Shown in pieces: positions 1 through 6,738 of a stretch of DNA of 64,000 nucleotides. The stretch is from Kangiella shandongensis (GTDB taxonomy: Bacteria > Pseudomonadota > Gammaproteobacteria > Enterobacterales > Kangiellaceae). The position numbers and the translations under genes were made by a program. Position 1 is the stretch's first letter. The number at the start of each line of letters is the position of its first letter. Below the pieces are notes generated by a model. It ran no database searches, was not told the DNA's origin, and saw only the letters and a list, made by a program, of their open reading frames with translations. The stretch covers positions 1 through 64,000 of the forward strand of contig NZ_JACNML010000004.1 in the NCBI RefSeq assembly GCF_020005365.1, written 5' to 3'.

Positions 1-119
1 GTGATGTCAGTTACTTCCTGATGAATTATTACAACTGGGAGCGACCGCATCAATTTAATGATGGTCTACCACCGGCAAAAGCCGAGAAATTAGCTAAAAA
101 GGTGTCCGGGTTTTGTTGA
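1..119 (+). CDS. IS3-family transposase, C-terminal fragment (cut by window edge)
   Basis: The frame beginning at base 3 is open to a TGA at 117-119 and encodes the last 38 residues of an IS3-type OrfB (DDE integrase core). The tail motif NYYNWERPHQFNDGLPPAKA is typical of the region following the catalytic Glu in this family. The catalytic residues lie outside the window, so intactness cannot be judged. The reading ends a few bases before a plausible element terminus ending in CA at 127. It is the only trace of a mobile element in the window. Confidence 0.8.
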   Translation, partial: DVSYFLMNYYNWERPHQFNDGLPPAKAEKLAKKVSGFC

Positions 120-127
120 CCACTACA
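101..127 (+). repeat. Probable right terminal inverted repeat of the IS3-type element
   Basis: The 27 bases overlapping the transposase stop end in CACTACA. IS3-family ends characteristically finish in CA-3' (TG-5' on the other strand), and a repeat containing TCCGGG and TTGACCACT next to the orfB stop fits. The left end and the target duplication are outside the window, so this is inferred. Confidence 0.5.
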
Positions 128-442
128 ATGTATATCGTTCTATTAGATGAATATAATAAAATTAATAATACTTCAAAATATTATAATTTTTCTGAATTAA
201 AAATAAGTGATGAGGTTATTAACTTCATAAATGTTTGTTGCAGCATATGCTTCAAGTATAAACCCAAAGATTTCACACCCGAAAGAACGCTAGCACTACT
301 TATAGCTATTATTGATCGAAAATTTTATATCTTCCCAGAACCGTTGAAAATTCTTGATAGACTTTTAAATAAGATTCTAATCTATAATTTTTTAGACATT
401 AAACAATTTAGTCTATATTTAGAAAAGTATTTTAATGATTAA
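128..442 (+). CDS. Hypothetical protein, possibly a 3' remnant cut by the IS
   Basis: The first ATG in the frame is at 128, one base after the putative IS end, and would give 104 residues. The frame is also open back into the IS end to a TTG at 113. No ribosome binding site precedes the ATG. The product is rich in Ile, Asn, Lys and Tyr, with a predicted helical character and no recognised domain. Base composition is far more AT-rich than the core genes to the right, suggesting transferred DNA. It may be the surviving C-terminal part of a gene interrupted by the IS. Confidence 0.4.
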   Translation: MYIVLLDEYNKINNTSKYYNFSELKISDEVINFINVCCSICFKYKPKDFTPERTLALLIAIIDRKFYIFPEPLKILDRLLNKILIYNFLDIKQFSLYLEKYFND

Positions 443-545
443 TTCTAATTTAATATATTGTACTTCTGATATTCCTCAAGAAGGTGCCTATATTCTCTCC
501 TCTTTCATATGGTTAACTCTGTTAGTAATCTTCGGTAGTCCATAA
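435..545 (+). CDS. Possible 36-residue membrane peptide
   Basis: An ATG at 435 overlaps the stop of the preceding ORF by 8 bases, which would allow translational coupling. The 36-residue product has a hydrophobic C-terminal half (SSFIWLTLLVIFG) that could form one membrane segment. No homology is recognised, and an ORF this short in AT-rich DNA can occur by chance. Confidence 0.2.
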   Translation: MINSNLIYCTSDIPQEGAYILSSFIWLTLLVIFGSP

Positions 546-700
546 GTTTAAATTTAAATAATCAGCCTCACTTTTTTCAGGCTTAAAATAACATATTATC
601 TAAACTGTTTTTGGTCGTTTTGAGCAGAGATAAGTATAAATAAATGGACTTTTTATTCATCCACGTTGGACTTACGGTGGACTTACGTTTTGCAGGCAAT
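546..700. other. Non-coding AT-rich stretch with a short tandem repeat
   Basis: No convincing gene is seen. Near 667-687 the motif GGACTTACG occurs twice, 11 bp apart. The 9-mer GGTGGACTT at 676-684 also occurs inside the T-arm of the neighbouring tRNA gene (754-762). This could be a decayed attachment site at the tRNA, but nine bases is weak evidence. Confidence 0.35.
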
Positions 701-734
701 AAAAAAGGGCTACGCAAAAATGACGTAACCCTTT
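701..734 (-). terminator. Rho-independent terminator after tRNA-Met
   Basis: On the minus strand an 11-bp stem, nearly perfect (AAAGGGTTACG pairing with CGTAGCCCTTT), is followed by a run of six T. It sits 9 bases beyond the tRNA 3' end and so terminates the tRNA-Met transcript. Confidence 0.85.
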
Positions 735-742
735 GATATATA

Positions 743-819
743 TGGTAGCTATGGGTGGACTTGAACCACCGACCCCAGCATTATGAATGCTGTGCTCTAA
801 CCAGCTGAGCTACATAGCC
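743..819 (-). tRNA. tRNA-Met (CAU), elongator type
   Basis: This is a 77-nt cloverleaf with an encoded CCA end. It has a D-arm (TAGCTCAGCTGGTTAGAGC), an anticodon stem CAGCA/TGCTG with loop TTCATAA (anticodon CAT), and a T-arm GGTGG/CCACC around TTCAAGT. The sequence aligns well with E. coli metT. The first acceptor pair is G1-U72 wobble instead of the usual G-C, which is unusual for elongator tRNA-Met. An Ile2 (lysidine) tRNA is the alternative reading of a CAT anticodon but fits the body less well. It has its own promoter and terminator. Confidence 0.93.
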
Positions 820-829
820 TTAATTCAGT

Positions 830-895
830 GGCGCGTATTTTCGTGATTTCGGGGCTTTATGTCAAGCCTTTCGAGCGAAAATATGCGCCTTTTTT
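830..895 (+). terminator. Long inverted repeat with T-run (plus-strand terminator-like)
   Basis: A 14-bp arm (830-843) pairs with 876-889 with a single G-T pair, and six T follow on the plus strand. It would stop rightward transcription entering ychF antisense. The left arm also contains the -10 of the tRNA-Met promoter, so the two elements are superimposed. The loop of about 32 nt is long for a classical terminator. Confidence 0.4.
837..865 (-). promoter_or_regulatory. Promoter of tRNA-Met
   Basis: A perfect -35 TTGACA (865-860) and a -10 GAAAAT (842-837) are separated by 17 bp. They are followed by a GC-rich discriminator (ACGCGCC) typical of stringently controlled stable-RNA promoters. 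The tRNA 5' end is 18 bases downstream of the -10. Confidence 0.7.
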
Positions 896-903
896 CCGAT
901 TCG

Positions 904-1995
904 TTAGACGTTGAAGCGGAAGTGCATGACGTCGCCGTCCTGGACGATGTAATCTTTACCTTCCAGACGCCATTTACCGGCTTCTTTAGCACCTGCTTCA
1001 CCGTTATGACCAATGTAGTCGTCGTAAGAAACCACTTCGGCACGGATAAAGCCTTTTTCGAAGTCTGTGTGGATGACGCCAGCGGCCTGTGGTGCGGTAG
1101 CGCCGACTTTAACCTGCCATGCGCGAACTTCTTTCTCGCCAGCGGTGAAGTAGGTTTGCAGGTCGAGCAGGTTGTAACCAGCGCGGATAACGCGGTTCAG
1201 GCCCGGCTCTTCTAAGCCTAAGTCATTCAGGAAGTCGACCTTGTCTTCGTCGTCCAGCGCGGCGATTTCCGATTCGATAGAGGCGCAGATAGGCACCACT
1301 TCGGCGTGCTCAGAAGCTGCGAATTCACGAACCTTGTCTAGAAGAGGATTATCTTCGAAACCGTCTTCGCTGACGTTAGCGATGTACATGGTCGGCTTAA
1401 TGGTAATAAGCTGGAACTTGCGCATCAGTTTGCGCTCGTCTTTGTCCAAATCCATGCTACGCAGGGCTTTACCTTCGTCGAGGCACTCTTTGGCCTTCTC
1501 CAGCAGCGCAAGCTCGGCTTTGGCGTCTTTATCGCCGCTCTTGGCGACCTTGGCTGTTTTAATAATACGTTTTTCGACCGCTTCCAGATCAGCCAGCGCT
1601 AACTCGGTGTTAATCGTTTCGATATCGGCGATTGGGTCGACCTTACCGGCAACGTGCACCACGTCGTCGTTAGCGAAGCAGCGCACCACGTGGGCGATAG
1701 CATGTGTTTCACGAATGTTGGCCAGGAACTTGTTGCCCAGACCTTCACCTTTCGATGCGCCCGCCACAAGACCTGCGATATCCACGAACTCCATGGTTGC
1801 GTGTAGCACTTTCTGTGGGTTGGCGATTTTCGAAATTTCGTCGATACGTGGATCCGGGATCGGTACAACGCCCGTATTCGGTTCAATGGTACAGAAAGGG
1901 TAGTTGGCAGCGTCAATGCCTGCATCTGTCAGTGCATTGAACAGGGTCGATTTTCCTACATTGGGCAAGCCCACGATTCCACAATTTAGTGCCAT
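904..1995 (-). CDS. ychF: Redox-regulated ATPase YchF (OLA1 family)
   Basis: This 363-residue P-loop NTPase is of the Obg/HAS class. The P-loop GLPNVGKST is at residues 9-17 and the switch II motif DIAGL at 72-76, with a hydrophobic residue where Ras has catalytic Gln. The C-terminal 85 or so residues are a TGS domain. The NKxD guanine-specificity motif is replaced by NVSE, which in this family goes with ATP preference over GTP. Known members bind ribosomes and respond to oxidative stress. Length is normal. It follows pth by 27 bp on the same strand, the widely conserved pth-ychF pair. Confidence 0.97.
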   Translation of the reverse strand: MALNCGIVGLPNVGKSTLFNALTDAGIDAANYPFCTIEPNTGVVPIPDPRIDEISKIANPQKVLHATMEFVDIAGLVAGASKGEGLGNKFLANIRETHAIAHVVRCFANDDVVHVAGKVDPIADIETINTELALADLEAVEKRIIKTAKVAKSGDKDAKAELALLEKAKECLDEGKALRSMDLDKDERKLMRKFQLITIKPTMYIANVSEDGFEDNPLLDKVREFAASEHAEVVPICASIESEIAALDDEDKVDFLNDLGLEEPGLNRVIRAGYNLLDLQTYFTAGEKEVRAWQVKVGATAPQAAGVIHTDFEKGFIRAEVVSYDDYIGHNGEAGAKEAGKWRLEGKDYIVQDGDVMHFRFNV

Positions 1996-2022
1996 GTTAC
2001 TTCTCTCTACTATTGATTCGGT

Positions 2023-2616
2023 TTATTGAGCGCCAGCTTTCACGCTATGCAGTCTGTGTACGGCTTTATCCCAGTCGCCGTTTAACAGCGTCGGGGTTTC
2101 GCGTACGGCTTCATCAATCGCTAAATTGATAGCATTACGATCGTCGGGGCTGGGTTTACTGAGGACGTAGCCAGTAACCTGACTCTTGTGTCCTGGGTGG
2201 CCGATGCCGACGCGTAAACGCATAAATTCTTTGTTGTTACCCAACTTGCTGATGGTATCACGCAGGCCGTTATGACCGCCGTGGCCGCCACCTTTTTTCA
2301 GCTTTAACGTACCCGGGTCGATATCCAGTTCATCGTGTGCGACGAGGATTTCTTCGGGAGCGATTTTATAAAAGTTAGCGACGGCCTGAATGGCTTTGCC
2401 ACTGACGTTCATAAAGGTGGTTGGGATCAGTAATTTGATTTCTTCAGAGCCAATTAAGCCTTTGGCGAATAGGCCATGGAACTTACTTTCGACTTTGAAG
2501 GGGATATTATAAGCTCGTGCCAGTTCTTCGACATACCAGGCACCAGCGTTATGACGGGTATCTTGATATTGTGAGCCTGGATTGGCCAGGCCCACAATTA
2601 ACTTGATGCTAGACAT
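2023..2616 (-). CDS. pth: Peptidyl-tRNA hydrolase
   Basis: This 197-residue enzyme hydrolyses the ester bond of peptidyl-tRNA released from stalled ribosomes, recycling tRNA. The expected active-site residues are present: N12 (VGLANPG), H22 (TRHNAG), N70 (FMNVSG) and D95 (AHDELD), matching E. coli N10, H20, N68 and D93. The glycine-rich stretch [14 protein letters not shown] is the family signature. It lies between ctc and ychF on the same strand with short gaps, as in many gammaproteobacteria, so the three are probably co-transcribed. Confidence 0.98.
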   Translation of the reverse strand: MSSIKLIVGLANPGSQYQDTRHNAGAWYVEELARAYNIPFKVESKFHGLFAKGLIGSEEIKLLIPTTFMNVSGKAIQAVANFYKIAPEEILVAHDELDIDPGTLKLKKGGGHGGHNGLRDTISKLGNNKEFMRLRVGIGHPGHKSQVTGYVLSKPSPDDRNAINLAIDEAVRETPTLLNGDWDKAVHRLHSVKAGAQ

Positions 2617-2650
2617 TGTCTAACTGAAGGCGTTCAGAGTGAACGAAGAA

Positions 2651-3343
2651 TTACTCTTCGTTCTTTTCTTCTGCGTCGTCGCCTTCGTCACCTTTCTGTT
2701 CGCTAGCTGGAACATCAGTTTCATCAACTTCGTCAGCGTCTTCTTCAGGTTCTTCTTCGACAACTGGCGGTACCATGTTAACAACAGATAGGTCATTTTC
2801 TTCAACATCACCGTGCATGAAGGCAACTAGCTCAACGCCTTCTGGCAACGTGATTTCGCTCAAGTGCACAGAATCACCGATGTTCATCTCGCTCAAGTCA
2901 ACTTCGATATACTCAGGCAAGTTACGTGGACGACAAGAGATCTCAACCGTCGTTAACTGGTGAGACATTACGCCGCCTTCTTTTGTACCAGGCGCTTTAT
3001 CTTCGTTGATGAAGTGCAATGGAACGTTTGCTTCCATGTTTTCACCACGGACGATTCGTTTAAAGTCAACGTGCATTAGTTTTAGTTTGAACGGGTGACG
3101 CTGAAGGTCTTTGATAAGAACTTCTTCAGTTTCGCCGTCGATGACTAAGTTGATGATTGAAGAGTATGCTGCTTCATCATCCAACATGTTGTTGATTTCA
3201 TCGTGGTGCAAAGTGATTGACTTTGCTTCTTCGTTACCACCGTATACTACGGCAGGGATTTTGTCCGCAAGACGACGTAGGCGGCGGCTCGCACCTTTCC
3301 CTATATCGCTGCGTAATTCAGCATTCAGTGTAAAATCGCTCAT
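2651..3343 (-). CDS. rplY: 50S ribosomal protein L25/CTC (long form)
   Basis: The start ATG at 3343 (MSDFTLNAEL) is chosen because GGAG precedes it. The open frame continues 32 codons upstream into the promoter with no start signal. The 230-residue product has the N-terminal L25 domain that binds 5S rRNA (about residues 5-95) and the C-terminal TL5/CTC beta domain (to about 190). A very acidic tail of about 35 residues rich in Glu and Asp follows. The short E. coli L25 lacks the second domain. It is adjacent to prs and pth, the usual context. Confidence 0.95.
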   Translation of the reverse strand: MSDFTLNAELRSDIGKGASRRLRRLADKIPAVVYGGNEEAKSITLHHDEINNMLDDEAAYSSIINLVIDGETEEVLIKDLQRHPFKLKLMHVDFKRIVRGENMEANVPLHFINEDKAPGTKEGGVMSHQLTTVEISCRPRNLPEYIEVDLSEMNIGDSVHLSEITLPEGVELVAFMHGDVEENDLSVVNMVPPVVEEEPEEDADEVDETDVPASEQKGDEGDDAEEKNEE

Positions 3344-3421
3344 TGTGTTATCTCCACAAGTTGAGTAAATAGTAAGGCCAGACTTTGCGACCAAGCCGAG
3401 CCCGAGAAAAATCGGACGCGA

Positions 3422-3427
3422 ATTATA
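3422..3427 (-). promoter_or_regulatory. -10 element of the ctc-pth-ychF promoter
   Basis: A perfect TATAAT on the minus strand is followed by TCGCG, about 80 bp upstream of the ctc start. No good -35 is visible at 17 +/- 1 bp, so only the -10 is claimed. Confidence 0.4.
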
Positions 3428-3600
3428 CCTTGATCCCAACCCAATAAGCCAGTTTATTTAGGGATAAATTCAGGTTTTTTGGGGGTTTTAGGGTGGGTTT
3501 AAGGTTAAACAGGAGGTGTAGGGGTAGTTAAGTGCTATCTCCTGCGGCTTGGCTGTTTAATTGCCATTAAAGTTAATGGAAGGAATTCTATATATTCATT

Positions 3601-3626
3601 TTCCCTAAAGGGACTTCCTTTGGTCG
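3601..3626 (-). repeat. Dispersed short repeat, copy A
   Basis: Read on the minus strand it matches the window consensus GTGACCNNAGGGAATCCCTT followed by TRGGGR. The core CCAAAGGAAGTCCCTTTAGG is a near-palindrome. Confidence 0.6.
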
Positions 3627-3716
3627 TTTGTACGAGCAAAAAATGAATCAAAAAACTCGCCCCAAAAGTTAGGCGCATGCGCTTCCCTCATACTCCAAAA
3701 TTACTAACGTGCCGCA

Positions 3717-3740
3717 CCACGGGCATTCCCTGCAGTCACC
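3717..3740 (-). repeat. Dispersed short repeat, copy B (degenerate)
   Basis: The minus strand reads GTGACTGCAGGGAATGCCCG then TGG. It shares the GTGACY-N2-AGGGAAT core with the other copies. Confidence 0.5.
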
Positions 3741-3777
3741 ACGAAACTTCCCTGTTTCGTTTTTGCTAAATCGGGCT

Positions 3778-3805
3778 GTCTCCCAAAGGGATTTCCTACG
3801 GTCAC
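3778..3805 (-). repeat. Dispersed short repeat, copy C
   Basis: The minus strand reads GTGACCGTAGGAAATCCCTT followed by TGGGAGA, a good match to the consensus. Confidence 0.6.
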
Positions 3806-3990
3806 TTACCGATTTACACTATAATTTTGAAACATGAGGCTAACTTTTATGGGGAAGTACGCCCGATACATGTGTATAACACCGTAAAGGGTTTGTTAGA
3901 GATGTTAAGCATCTTGGATGTATTGGTTTTGAAAGGGCATGCTGTGGTTGGATTTGTCCTCAGGATAGGCTCATTAATGGAGCTGGACAT

Positions 3991-4020
3991 AAAAAAATCC
4001 CGCGACTGGCGCGGGATTTT
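3991..4020 (-). terminator. Rho-independent terminator of the prs transcript
   Basis: On the minus strand AAAATCCCGCG pairs with CGCGGGATTTT around a 4-base loop and runs into seven T. It lies 36 bases past the prs stop. Confidence 0.9.
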
Positions 4021-4056
4021 GAATCGTTCGATGTGGTCTCAGGTCTAGTTTAAAAC

Positions 4057-5004
4057 TTAGTCCAGGAACATCGTCGAAATCGACTCTTCCGTGTTAACAC
4101 GGCGAATTGACTCGCCCAATAATGGTGCCAAGTCTAAGATTTCGATGCGATCACAGGCTTGAGCTTCTTCGCTCAGCGGGATGGTGTTGGTAATAACCAA
4201 TGCATCCAGAGCAGAGTTGTTCAGGTTGTCGATTGCTTTGCCCGATAATACCGGGTGCGTAGCGTAAGCTGATACGCTGTTGGCGCCGTTATCTTTCAGC
4301 GCTTGTGCCGCCTGACAAAGGGTGCCAGCAGTATCAACCATATCATCAACGATGACACAGTCACGGCCGGTAACGTCACCGATAATGTTCATCACACCAA
4401 CTTCGTTTGCGCGTGGGCGACGCTTATCGATAATCGAAAGGTCAGCATCGTCTAAACGCTTAGCAATCGCGCGAGCACGAACCACACCGCCTACGTCAGG
4501 AGAAACCACCATTAGGTTTTTGCCTGCTTGCGATCTGATGTGATCAAGTAATACTGGCGTGGCGTAGACGTTATCTACTGGGATGTTAAAGAAGCCCTGA
4601 ATCTGGTCAGCGTGCAGGTCAACCGTTAATACGCGGTCAAAACCAACGCCACTGATCATGTTGGCGACAACTTTAGCACTGATTGGAACACGCGCTGAGC
4701 GGACACGGCGGTCCTGGCGAGCGTAACCAAAATACGGAACAACCGCTGTAATACGCTTAGCTGAAGCGCGCTTTAACGCGTCAGCCATAATCACCAATTC
4801 CATTAAATTGTCATTGGTTGGCGCACAGGTTGATTGAATGATAAAAACGTCTTTACCGCGAACGTTCTCAAGGATCTCAACATTACATTCGCCATCGCTA
4901 AAGCGAGAGGTGTTAGTTTTACCTAAAGGAACTTTTAAATAATCGGAAATACGTTTGGCGAGATCAGGAGTGGCGTTACCACTGAAAAGCATTAAGTCTG
5001 ACAT
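4057..5004 (-). CDS. prs: Ribose-phosphate pyrophosphokinase (PRPP synthetase)
   Basis: The product makes PRPP from ribose 5-phosphate and ATP, feeding purine, pyrimidine, NAD, His and Trp synthesis. At 315 residues it has the class I length. Visible motifs are the ATP-binding flexible loop YARQDRR (94-100), the divalent-cation motif [12 protein letters not shown] (128-139) and the PRPP loop [11 protein letters not shown] (218-228). It follows the tRNA-Gln gene and ispE-lolB on the same strand and ends in a strong terminator. The lolB-ispE-tRNA-prs order is conserved in gammaproteobacteria. Confidence 0.98.
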   Translation of the reverse strand: MSDLMLFSGNATPDLAKRISDYLKVPLGKTNTSRFSDGECNVEILENVRGKDVFIIQSTCAPTNDNLMELVIMADALKRASAKRITAVVPYFGYARQDRRVRSARVPISAKVVANMISGVGFDRVLTVDLHADQIQGFFNIPVDNVYATPVLLDHIRSQAGKNLMVVSPDVGGVVRARAIAKRLDDADLSIIDKRRPRANEVGVMNIIGDVTGRDCVIVDDMVDTAGTLCQAAQALKDNGANSVSAYATHPVLSGKAIDNLNNSALDALVITNTIPLSEEAQACDRIEILDLAPLLGESIRRVNTEESISTMFLD

Positions 5005-5067
5005 CGGAAAGCCCTGTGTTTTGCCCCAAATTCACAAGCAGAGAAATTGATGTTTAAAAAAAGAAAA

Positions 5068-5142
5068 TGGCAGGGGTAGCTGGATTTGAACCAACGAATG
5101 GCGGCATCAAAAGCCGCTGCCTTACCGCTTGGCGATACCCCT
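5068..5142 (-). tRNA. tRNA-Gln (UUG)
   Basis: This is a 75-nt cloverleaf with encoded CCA. It has an acceptor stem AGGGGTA/TACCCCT, D-arm TCGCCAAGCGGTAAGGC, anticodon stem GCGGC/GCCGC with loop TTTTGAT (anticodon TTG) and a T-loop TTCAAAT. It closely follows E. coli glnU/W. It sits between ispE and prs, 13 bp beyond the ispE stop, and is likely processed from the same transcript. Confidence 0.95.
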
Positions 5143-5155
5143 GCAATATAGCACC

Positions 5156-6028
5156 TTAAACGAGCGGTGAGGTGTCGATACCTCGTGCTGTTAAGGTTAG
5201 CCAGCGCTGCTTGCACAGTGCCGCTATTTTACGGACTTCTCGCTCATTGTCAAAGGTTAAGAACACACAACTTCCAGTTCCTGTGAGCGTTGCTTTTCCA
5301 AATTTGTTAAGAAAGTCAAGGGCTTCCCCAACCTCTGGATAAAGCTCTGCCACAAGAGGCTCAAAGGCGTTGTAACCAAGTTCTAAACTTGCCTCTGTGC
5401 GAGTGGCGCGTAATTTAATGGGTTTATTGTCTCTTGTCAACGCTTGATGTGAAAAAATTTTCGAAGTGTTTATTTTTACATCAGGATAGACAATTAAATA
5501 CCATTTTTCCGGTACCGATGTTGCGCTCAAAATTTCGCCAATGCCTTCCGCCCATGCCGTTTTACCATTCACAAAAACCGGTACATCCGCACCCAGTTTG
5601 GCGCCAATATCACACAGTGTTTCGTTATCCAGGTTTAACGACCATAATCGGTTGAATGCTATCAGGGTTGTGGCCGCATCGGAACTGCCGCCACCGAGAC
5701 CGGCACCGGAGGGCAGGTGTTTGTGCAAGTGGATATCGGCACCGTCGGAATCTTTTTTGTAGGGCGCCAGGGCGCGCGCGGCTTTGATGATTAGGTTATC
5801 GTCGCTTGGCACTTCGTCGTAAGCGCTATCCAGAGTGATTATGCCGCTGTCGTTCGGCTTGATCCAGATCTCGTCACCGATATCCAATAGCTGGAACAGG
5901 GTTTGCAGCTCATGATAGCCGTCATCGCGTCGCCCCAGAATGCGTAATTCCAGATTCAGCTTTGCTGGTGCTGGCCAGTAGCTGTAACCATCGTCGTTGG
6001 TAAAGCCGGTGGTATGCTCGAAAGTCAT
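5156..6028 (-). CDS. ispE: 4-diphosphocytidyl-2-C-methyl-D-erythritol kinase
   Basis: This GHMP-family kinase of the MEP isoprenoid pathway phosphorylates the 2-hydroxyl of CDP-methylerythritol. The N-terminal WPAPAKLNLEL carries the conserved Lys (K23). The ATP-binding loop LPSGAGLGGGSSDAA spans 105-119, GADVPVF holds the catalytic Asp, and GTGSCVF lies near the C-terminus. At 290 residues it is slightly longer than E. coli IspE owing to about 13 extra N-terminal residues; no later start fits before the PAKLNL motif. It is 3 bp downstream of lolB, indicating an operon. Confidence 0.97.
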   Translation of the reverse strand: MTFEHTTGFTNDDGYSYWPAPAKLNLELRILGRRDDGYHELQTLFQLLDIGDEIWIKPNDSGIITLDSAYDEVPSDDNLIIKAARALAPYKKDSDGADIHLHKHLPSGAGLGGGSSDAATTLIAFNRLWSLNLDNETLCDIGAKLGADVPVFVNGKTAWAEGIGEILSATSVPEKWYLIVYPDVKINTSKIFSHQALTRDNKPIKLRATRTEASLELGYNAFEPLVAELYPEVGEALDFLNKFGKATLTGTGSCVFLTFDNEREVRKIAALCKQRWLTLTARGIDTSPLV

Positions 6029-6031
6029 GGT

Positions 6032-6685
6032 TTACTCCTGCGCAGGCTCTATGTCCCAGGAGCGGACAGACAGAATGATTTTATTCTGCCCCTGAACGAT
6101 TTTAATTTTGTCCGGCATTTTTAAGGTGATGGTCTTATTATCACGCTCCCACTCGGCCTCGTCGTAGCGAATAAAGTCGACGGTGTAGTCGAGGTATTTG
6201 ATTTGCTGCAGGGTGCCGTCAGCATTGATCAGTAGATTGCTTTTATTGATCCCGGTTGGCAGGCCTTTAATCCAGTCCTGCATCAGGCTCACCGGAATAT
6301 CCCATCCGGATACGCCGTACAATAGATTTCGCGCATCAACGCCTTGATAGTGTTCGTCGTCGCCGGTATCCAGGGTACTGAGATTGGGGCCGACCTTTAA
6401 AATCAGATAGGTCTGACCGAAAGCGCCATACATGCGGAAGGTGAAGTTATCCTGTTGACGCTGTTGCCATAAGAAGTTGGATGAGAAGCTGTCTTCCGGG
6501 TGGGTAATGCCGATCCGCCCTTTAAGCTGGTATTGCTCGAACGTTTTCAGCAGTTGGTAATGTTTTTGCCAGCGCGGATCATCCCACACCGTGGTTTCCT
6601 GTTTGACGGGTGTGGTTTCACAGGCCGTGAGGGCGAGCAGGGACAGTAGTGCGCTAGCAATTATTTTGGTTGTTGTGAATCGCAT
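6032..6685 (-). CDS. lolB: Outer-membrane lipoprotein receptor LolB
   Basis: LolB accepts lipoproteins from the periplasmic carrier LolA and inserts them in the outer membrane; it is itself a lipoprotein. The 217-residue product has a signal peptide with lipobox LTAC (lipidated Cys at 22). The mature part shows LolB features such as LKGRIGI, SSNFLWQQ and the GVSGWDIPVSLMQDWIKG segment. Sequence identity in this family is low, so the call rests on lipobox, length and the diagnostic position between ispE and the TPR gene next to hemA. Confidence 0.92.
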   Translation of the reverse strand: MRFTTTKIIASALLSLLALTACETTPVKQETTVWDDPRWQKHYQLLKTFEQYQLKGRIGITHPEDSFSSNFLWQQRQQDNFTFRMYGAFGQTYLILKVGPNLSTLDTGDDEHYQGVDARNLLYGVSGWDIPVSLMQDWIKGLPTGINKSNLLINADGTLQQIKYLDYTVDFIRYDEAEWERDNKTITLKMPDKIKIVQGQNKIILSVRSWDIEPAQE

Positions 6686-6738
6686 GGAGCTCCAGCTTTT
6701 TGTTATTCAATGTATCGAGATATTGTAACCCGCTGATC

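Larger units (their letters stand above)
3440..3990. other. Intergenic region ctc-prs carrying repeats
   Basis: About 550 bp without a credible gene separates ctc from the prs terminator. It contains three copies (3601, 3717, 3778) of the short dispersed repeat also seen near rnpB. A 73-codon frame at 3827-4048 runs through the prs terminator hairpin, has no recognisable domain and was not accepted. Confidence 0.6.

Noticed and set aside
3827-4048. 73-codon plus-strand frame between ctc and prs
   Set aside because: It runs through the prs terminator hairpin, has no ribosome site and resembles no protein family.
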